A stretch of DNA of 9,392 nt. Source: Flavobacterium psychrophilum (GTDB lineage Bacteria; Bacteroidota; Bacteroidia; Flavobacteriales; Flavobacteriaceae). Under the pieces are notes generated by a model, which saw only the letters and a program-made list of their open reading frames with translations, had not been told where the DNA came from and did no database searches. Each line of letters opens with the position of its first letter. Position 1 is the first letter of the stretch. The position numbers and the translations under genes are program-made. The stretch spans positions 1-9,392 of the forward strand of contig CAMDDB010000019.1 of NCBI GenBank assembly GCA_945890865.1, in the 5' to 3' direction. This document shows, one piece after another, positions 1-9,000 of this stretch.

Positions 1-3000
1 GTACAACCGCTATCTTCAACTGAGTCTGGGATACCATCACCATCTGAATCTACATCTAAGTAGTTAGGAATACCGTCACCATCTGTATCTGTTGGCGTAC
101 ATGGAGCTGTGCCTGTACAACCGCTGTCTTCAACTGAATCTGGGATACCGTCACCGTCTGAATCTGTATCTAAGTAGTTAGGAATACCATCGCCATCCGT
201 ATCTGTTGGTGTACATGGAGCTGTGCCTGTACAACCGCTATCTTCAACTGAATCTGGGATACCATCGCCGTCTGAATCTACATCTAAATAGTTAGGAATA
301 CCGTCACCATCTGTATCTGTTGGGGTACATGGTGCTGTTCCTGTACAACCGCTATCTTCAACTGAATCTGGGATACCATCGCCATCACTGTCTGTATCTT
401 GGTAATCTGGTGTTCCGTCGCCATCTGTATCAATAGGATTATTTGGATTTGGTCCTGCTTCTAATGCATCTGGTATACCGTCTCCGTCAGAGTCAACCTC
501 TTCAAAATCTGGAATGCCATCGCCATCTGTATCGTCTAAACCTTCTGTGTTATTTGTTAATCCATCTCCGTCACAGTCAGCTGCTTGCCATACTGGATTT
601 GTAATATCAGGTGTAGAACCAATTGCGTAAATACATGGGTCTAATGGACTTGTATCTGTTCCGTTTGGTGTGCCGTCTCCATCACAATCAGCGGCTAACC
701 ATGCTGCAGTTGGTGTCGTATTTTGACTAGCTAGCACAAAAGAACATGGGTTATTAGGGTTTGTACCGTCAATAGCTTCTTGTGCGTCATTTACTCCATC
801 ACCATCTGAATCTGCTGGTGCTACAGTAATTGTTACGGTTGCAGTTGCGCAAACACTACCTTGACAGACTTGATAAACAACAGTAACCGTTGTTCCTACT
901 TCGCCCGCTGCAGGTGTATAAGTCATTGTTCCTGTAATAGAATTGAAACTTACTGTACCTGTTGCAGTTCCTCCCGTTTGTGTAATTGTATTACCATCAT
1001 TTGGTAAGAAATCATCATTACCTAAGATATTAATGGTCGTTGCACTTCCTGGTGAAGCATTTGCCGTATCATTTGCTGCTGTTGGCGTTGTAGGATTTGG
1101 ATCTGTATTATCTGGATTTCCATCACCATCTGAATCAGGGTTTAATGGATTTGTTCCATTTGTAATTTCTACTCCATTTGTTAAACCGTCATTATCACAA
1201 TCCAATGCTGACCACGTTGCATTAGCTGGACTTGTTGTAGCTGGTGCCGTAGTATAAGAACATGGATCATTTGGGTTTGTGTTATTCGTGTTTTCTGTGC
1301 CATTTGTTTCGCCATCGTTATCACAATCTGCTGCTGCCCAAATTGCGTTGGTAGTTACTGGTGTTCCTGAACCACCTACACAAGGGTTATTTGGTTCAGG
1401 ATCTGTTCCGTTAGGAGTTCCATCTCCATCACAATCTGCGGCTGCCCAAATTGCATTAGTTGTTACCGGAGTAGCGCCTGCTGCAAAAATACAAGGATTA
1501 AGTGGTGCGGTGTCGGTTCCGTTTGGTGTGCCGTCGCCATCACAATCTAATACTGACCACGTTGCATACGCTGGACTTGTTGTAGCTGGTGCTGTAGTAT
1601 AAGAACATGGGTTGTTTGGATTGGTTCCATTCGTGTTTTCTGTACCATTGGTTTCGCCATCTCCATCACAATCTGCTGCTTGCCATATTGCATTAGTCGT
1701 TACCGGAGTTGCGCCTGCTGTAAAGATACAAGGATTAAGTGGTGCGGTGTCGGTTCCGTTTGGTGTGCCGTCGCCATCACAATCTAATACTGACCAAGTT
1801 GCATAAGCAGGGCTTGAAGCCGTTGGTGCAGTTGTGTACGAACATGGATTATTTGGATTGGTTCCGTTGGTGTTTTCTGTACCATTGGTTTCGCCATCGT
1901 TATCACAATCTGCGGCTGCCCATATTGCATTTGTCGTTACCGGAGTAGCGCCTGCTGCAAAAATACAAGGGTTTAATGGTGCGGTGTCGGTTCCGTTTGG
2001 TGTGCCGTCGCCATCACAATCTAATGCTGACCAAGTTGCATAAGCAGGACTTGAAGCCGTTGGTGCAGTTGTATATGAACAAGGATTGTTTGGATTTGTT
2101 CCGTTGGTATTTTCTGTACCATTGGATTCGCCATCTCCATCACAATCTGCTGCTTGCCATATTGCATTAGTCGTTACCGGAGTAGCGCCTGCAGCATAAA
2201 TACATGGATCTAGTGGTGCAGTGTCTATTCCGTTTGGTGTACCGTCTCCATCACAATCTAAAGCTGACCAAGTTGCATAAGCAGGGCTTGAAGCTGTTGG
2301 TGCAGTTGTGTAAGAACACGGATTGTTTGGATTTGTTCCGTTGGTGTTTTCTGTACCATTGGTTTCGCCATCGTTATCACAATCTGCTGCTTGCCATATT
2401 GCATTAGTCGTTACCGGAGTAGCGCCTGCTGTAAAGATACAAGGATTAAGTGGTGCGGTGTCGGTTCCGTTTGGTGTGCCGTCGCCATCACAATCTAAAG
2501 CTGCCCATGCCGCACTTGGCGTTATTATTTGAGAAGCTGTTAAGAAAGAACAAGGGTTCGTTGGATCTGTTCCATCGATTAATTCTTGGAAATCCATCAC
2601 TCCATCTCCATCTGTATCTACTGGAGTTACGGATAAAGATAACGTTCCAGTGTCTGTTCCTCCATTACCATCACTTACTGTGTATGTTGTAACTGGAACT
2701 GGACCATAATAATTCGTTGCTGGCGTAAATGTGTACGTTCCATCTGCATTTACAACTAAGGTTCCAACTCCTGGTATGGTTGCTGTTTGACCAGCTGTGA
2801 ATGTTCCAGAAATACCTGCAATAGTAAATTGCGTTACTGTTAACGTATTTCCTTCTACATCTGTGTCGTTTGTTAACACACTTCCTGAAACTGGTATGTT
2901 TTGTGGTGTTGTAGCTGTTTCATCCGTTGCAACTGGGGCATCGTTTACTGCAGTAACTACAATACTTAATGAACCATCAACTGCATTTGTTCCGTCAGAA

Positions 3001-6000
3001 ACGGTATAACCAATTACTGGTACTACTCCATTGTAATTTGCCGCTGGTGTAAACGTAAACGTACCATCTGCATTAACTACAATCGTTCCAACTCCTGGAA
3101 TGGTTGCTGTTTGACCAGCCGTAAAGGTTTGTCCTCCTACAGTAAATTGCGTTACTGTTAAGGTATTTCCTTCGATATCTGTATCATTTGTTAATACATT
3201 TCCTGTTAGTGGTGTATCTTCAGCTGTTGTAAGTGATTCACTCTTCACAACAGGTGGGTCATTTACTGGAGTAATTGCAATTGTTAATGTGCCTGTGTCT
3301 GTTCCGCCGTTTCCGTCACTTACTGTGTAGGTGATGACTGGAACAGTGCCGCTATAGTTGCTATTTGGTGTAAATGTGTACGTTCCATCAGCATTTACTA
3401 CAATTACTCCAACTCCTGGAATGTTTACGATTGATCCTGCTGCATACGTTACTCCATTAATTGTAAATTGTGTAACAGTCAAGGTATTCCCTTCAGGATC
3501 GGTATCATTTGTTAAAACATTTCCAGAAACTGGCGTGTTTTCTAACGTCGTTGCCACATCATTTACTGCATCTGGTACGTCATTTACTGGCGAAACTATA
3601 ATTCCTAAGTTTGCTGTATTTGAACCGCCATTAATATCTGTTGCTGTATAAGTAATTAATGGGACAATTCCACTATAATTTGCCGCTGGAGTAAATGTAA
3701 ACGTACCATTTGCATTGACTACGATTGTTCCAACTCCAGGAATGGTTGCTATTTGTCCTGCTGTAAATGTTCCTGTTACCCCAAAAACGGTAAATTGTGT
3801 TACCGTAATTGGATTGCCTTCTGGATCTGAATCATTTGTTAAGACATTTCCTGAAATTGGTGTGTCTTCTGGCGTAACCAAATTGTCGTCATTTACTGTA
3901 ATTGGGGAATCGTTGACAGCTGTAACAGTAATTGCTAATGTTCCTGTATCGGTTCCTCCTTCGCCATCACTTATGGTGTATGTAATTACCGGAACTGTCC
4001 CGTTCCAGTTGGCATTTGGAGTAAAGACATACGTTCCATTTGCATTCACTACAATTGTTCCAACTCCTGGAATGGTTGCTTCTGTTCCTGCTGGATAGGT
4101 ATAGGTTGTTCCATTTAAAGTAAATGAAATTTGAGTAACAATCAAGTTTGCTAAAGGCGTGTCTGTATCTGTATCATTTGATAAAACATTTCCTGTTGCA
4201 GGTGTGTCTTCATTTACCGTATTTACATCATTATTTGCAATTGGTGCATCATTAACAGGAGCCACGAAAATACTTAATAGCGCTGTATCGGTTGAATTTC
4301 CGTCTGAAACTGTATAAGTAATTGCTGGTACATTTCCTGTATAATCTAAAACTGGTGTAAACGTAAACGAACCATCAGCATTTACTACTATCGTTCCAAC
4401 TCCCGGAATGGTTGCCGTTGTTCCTGCTGTAAATGTTCCTGATACACCTGCAATTGTAAACTGCGTTACGGTTAAAGTATTTCCTTCTAAATCGGTATCA
4501 TTGGTTAATACATTTCCTGAAACTGGAACATCTTCTGGTGTTGTAACAATGTCATCAGAGGCTAAAGGTGCGTCATTAACAGCATTTACAACAATGTCTA
4601 ATAATCCTGAATCTGTGCCACCATTACCATCTGAAATAGTATAGTTTATATCTGGTACATTTCCAGTATAATCTAATGCTGGTGTAAACGTGTATGTTCC
4701 ATCGGCATTGACTACGATTGTTCCAACTCCTGGAATGGTAGCGGTATCCCCTGCGTTATAGGTAACTCCATTGATTGTAAACGAAGTAACAGATAAGGTG
4801 TTTCCATCTGCATCGGTATCGTTTGTCAAGACATTTCCTGAAATTGGCGTGTCTTCATTTCCAGAAACCACATCATCGGTTGCTACTGGTGCATCATTTA
4901 CTGGCGTAACTGTAATGTTCAATATTCCTGTTCCTGAACCACCATTTGTATCTGTCGCAGTATAGGTAATTGCTGGAACCGTACCGTTGTAATTGGCAGC
5001 TGGTGTAAACGTGTAAGAACCATTTGCGTTAACGGTGATTGTTCCAATTCCTGGAATGGTTGCTGTTTGTCCTGCATTATAGGTTACACCTCCTACTGTG
5101 AAAGTAGTTACTGTTAATGCCGCCGCTGTAGACCCTGAACCAGAATCGTTGGTTAAGACGTTTCCGCTTATTGGCGTATCTTCTGGTGTGCTGACATTAT
5201 CATTGATAATGGTAACATTATTTGCTAAAATTAAACGCGCTGCGTTTGTTGTTAAATTGCCACAAGCAAAGTTAGATTGTGAAATTTGTAACCTGTAACG
5301 GTATTCGTTCATCGTACTTGTTACACCTGTAATGGTCAATGTAGCAGTAGTTGCTCCACTGTAAATACCTGCATTGGTAACGTTTGTCCAAGTTGAACCA
5401 CCGTTTGTACTCACTTGCCATTGGTAGTTAGTTGTACCTGAACCTGCGGTTACGGTCGCTGCAAAGGTTGCTGTTGCTCCAGAAGCAACCGATTGATCTG
5501 TTGGTTGTGCCGTAATTGTACTTGCTGAGCCAGCAGTAGTTACCGCTGCATTGGTTCCTGGATAAGTTGCACCTGTTACTGAACCATTTACTCCTACAGC
5601 TGGTGGATTTCCAGTTCCGTAGTACTGGTTACCGTCTGTTCCTTGCGCGGTGGTGTTATTGTAAGCCTCGTTAGCATCCGAACAACCATCATTGTCAGAA
5701 TCTAAATCCAAGTGATTTGGAATACCGTCACCATCCGAATCTGAAACACAAGTTGCTTTAGGAAAAGCAGACGCCACATAAGCTGCCGTATTTACATCTA
5801 AGTAAATTTCGGAAGCAATACCACCTACCGTGTTAGACGAAGCCACACCGTAAATTCGGAAAAACTTATAGTTTCCAGGATTAGTGGTTAGGGTAAACTT
5901 ATTTGAGTTGGTTAATGAAACTGCTCCATTAGCTGTTACATTCGTCGCATCTGCTGGAGATGCAATCGCCGCAGTTAAATCCGTCCAAGCAGCATTATCA

Positions 6001-9000
6001 TTTGAACCTTGCACTTTTAAACTTGCTGCAGTAGTACCAAAAATTTGCGTCGCTGTTGTTTTTTTAATGTAAATCGCATCCAACTGCGTTGGTTTCATCA
6101 ACTCGATCTTGAACAACTCTTTGTTGATTTGATCTTGCGAGGCTGCAAGTAGAACTGCTGCTGTAGTTCCATTGCCATCACCCAGAGCTGTAAAATTATT
6201 GTTTGGCGAAGTTGAACCTAACTGAGAACTAAACTTAGCAAAATATGACTTATCTGCAGTGTTCCATTCTGTTGCACTTAAGAAACAAGAAGGTGATTCT
6301 TCTGCATCCAATACGCCATCATTGTCATTATCAAGGTCATTAAAGTCTGGCACGCCATCTCCATCTGAATCGGTACATAAGTTAATGGTGTTGACTAAGG
6401 CATAATTTGTATAGGTTGACGTATAATTAACTGTTCCTGCCGTTGTAGTGCTTTCGTAGTTATTTAACAAGCCATTCGCGTTAGTATCTGTTCCTGTTGG
6501 ATAAACTGATGTACTTGTAGCCGTAGTTGAACTTGATGCTTCAATCGCATCCGAACAACCATCGTTATCTGAATCTAAATCCAAACGGTTTGGAATGCCA
6601 TCGCCATCCGTGTCAATATCTACTGGTGCACAAATTACTTTGAACTCACCCAATGTCATGTTATATGCTGACATAATTCCTCCTGGCGCAATGGTTTCTG
6701 TACCTACTTGGATGCTGTTATTATTATTTACATCGTACCAACCCGAAGCTACACGTAGTCTAACTTTACTTGGGTTGACAAACGTTTTACCTAAATAAAA
6801 CACTTGTGCTCCTGTATTTGAACCTGCTCCAATAGGTTGTGCAGTGGTAAATGTTTGTGAAGTATAAGTAACTACTCCATTATAAATTACCTCTACTTTG
6901 AAATCTTTCACTGGACCATCTCCTCCTCCATAATTGAAGGCATCTGATGCCCAAAGCACCACTCCTCCCAAAGAAGTATTGGCTGGCAAAGTAAATTCTA
7001 AAGTTGCCGTAGTGTTAGGTTCTGTTCTGAAATACGTGTCTGTTGTAAGATTCGGCACGGTTGTTACCGCTGCTAAACCTGTTCCTATTAGACCTGAATT
7101 ATTAATTGTATAGCCTATCAAACCTCCCCAATTGTCAGAGCTACCTGTTACGGCTGTTGGCGTCCAAATTGTGTTACATGCTGACATTTCTGCCGCATCT
7201 AAAATTCCGTCATTATCATCATCAATATCATTGAAATTGGTAATGCCATCGCCATCCGTGTCTAAACACGCATTGATTGAATTCAATAAAGCATAATCGG
7301 TGTAAGTTGATGTATAATTATAACTCCCTGCTAAGGTACTTAGTTCGTAATTATTTAATAGTCCGTTGGTATTTGTATCGGTTCCAGTAGGGTAAACTGT
7401 TGTACTTGTTGCTGTTGAAGACGCGCTTGCTTCCACTGCATCGGCACAACCATCGCCATCTGAATCTAAATCCAAGCGGTTTGGAATGCCATCACTATCG
7501 GTATCTCTATCCGTACATGTTTTTTGTACAAAATAGGCTTCTTGCGCCCAAACTCCAGAACCAACGGCACTGATACCGAAAATTCTGTATTTAGAAAACG
7601 CAATCAGGTTGTTCACCATATCGAACTTAATCGAGTTGTTGGTTGCGTTTATTGGTGCGGTGTTGGCAATTATTTGTGTTATACCAATGTCGCCCCATTG
7701 CGTACCATCCCATCCTTGCATTTTAAACGTTCCATCAATGTTTAATGGTGTTTGACCTGGATAATTTCCTAACTCAATTTGAGTAAGAATTTTTGGTGTT
7801 GGTAAATCAAATTGTAAAATTGGTGCATTGGTAAACGTAGTAGTTGTATTCGCTACAAAAATTAAACCATCTACACCATCTACTAACGCTTGCAAACTCG
7901 TTGCAGAATTACCGTAGGTCCAAGTGACTGGTGAAGAAACAATAACACCTGCTTTTGGCATTAAAGATGCCGCACAAGTGCTTTCTTCTGAATCCAATAC
8001 GCCATCATTGTCATCATCTATATCTACTAAATCAGCTACTCCGTCATTATCTGAGTCAGTACAACCGTTTTGTGTTGCGTTAATCGCATAATTATAAGTA
8101 TACGTTCCATTGTAAATACCATTATCTGCTACTGTTTCTAGGGCATCCGCTAAACCATTAGTTCCAACTGGCGCTGGATGAGTATAATCTGCAGTTGCGC
8201 TTGTAGTGGTTCCTGATTCTTTAGCATCACTACAACCATCGCCATCTGAATCAGTATCTAAATGATTTGGTGTGCCATCATTATCTGTATCTAAAAGTGA
8301 ACATATCTGATACGCTTGTCCATTCGCTGTAATGTCGGCTTCTTCCCAATAGAAACCTGGTCGAGGAGCATTTAAATTTGACACATCAAATCCAAGAGTA
8401 ATATCCGTTGAAGTGCTTGTTGCCGCAAATGTAATGGTACGAACTGATGGAAATGTGCCAGTGTTCATATACGCTGATACTAAAACAGCGCCTGTGGTAT
8501 TATTAATTGCTCTAAAATAGGGCTTATTACCATCTAAATCCTGCCAAGTACTAGTAAGGTTAATACTGAAAGAATATACAACTCCAGGTATTGTTTGATA
8601 GGTTTTAGTCATTCTTCCTACCAATGGGTTTACATAACTTCCCTGCAAGTCAAACTTTGGTTTGCCGCTAGCATTAAGGCCTTGGTAATCAAAATCTGCA
8701 CGAACTAAAGCTGTTCCTGGATCTAAATCTGCTGATGCCCATCCGGTACAATGTGTAAACAATCCCAGACCACTTGATGAGGCTTGTGCATTAGTACAAG
8801 TTCCCAAAGCATTATATGGAGCACAGGTAAGTTCTTGTAGGTCTGGCACCCCGTCGTTGTCATCGTCGATGTCATCTAAATCACCTATACCGTCTGCATC
8901 AGTATCAGTACATTTACTTAATGAAGGAGCCAAAGCGAAAATAGAATATGTAGAAGTATAATTAACTGTTCCCGCAGTAGTAGTGCTTTCGTAGTTGTTT

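Noticed and set aside
1..350. Regularly spaced direct repeats that could suggest a CRISPR array
   Set aside because: The 114-bp units are contiguous, divisible by three and translate into TSP3 calcium loops. There are no unique spacers between short repeats.
1203..2495. 237-bp direct repeats as possible mobile-element or integron-type repeats
   Set aside because: They are in-frame coding repeats without inverted ends, target-site duplications or any transposase or integrase sequence nearby.
943..2692. Several + strand open frames of 64-107 codons across the 237-bp repeats, with their own repeated peptide
   Set aside because: They are antisense shadows of the minus-strand repeat array. They reappear with the 237-bp period because the DNA repeats, overlap each other in two frames, and show no domain of their own.
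2622..5225. RTX or VCBS-type adhesin secreted by a type I system
   Set aside because: No GGxGxDxxx nonapeptide repeats are visible, and the rest of the protein (TSP3 loops, discoidin-like domains, Bacteroidota Ig-like domain) fits type IX-secreted proteins better. VCBS similarity is limited to the general cadherin-like fold.
2797..5298. Further + strand open frames rich in Val, Thr, Pro and Ser
   Set aside because: They lie opposite the cadherin-like repeats. Their composition is the complement of the Thr/Val/Asn/Gly-rich minus-strand coding, and their similarity to each other follows the repeat period.
5884..7745. Isolated + strand open frames opposite M2-M4
   Set aside because: Short, no recognisable motif, and fully inside a continuous minus-strand frame with clear domain content.
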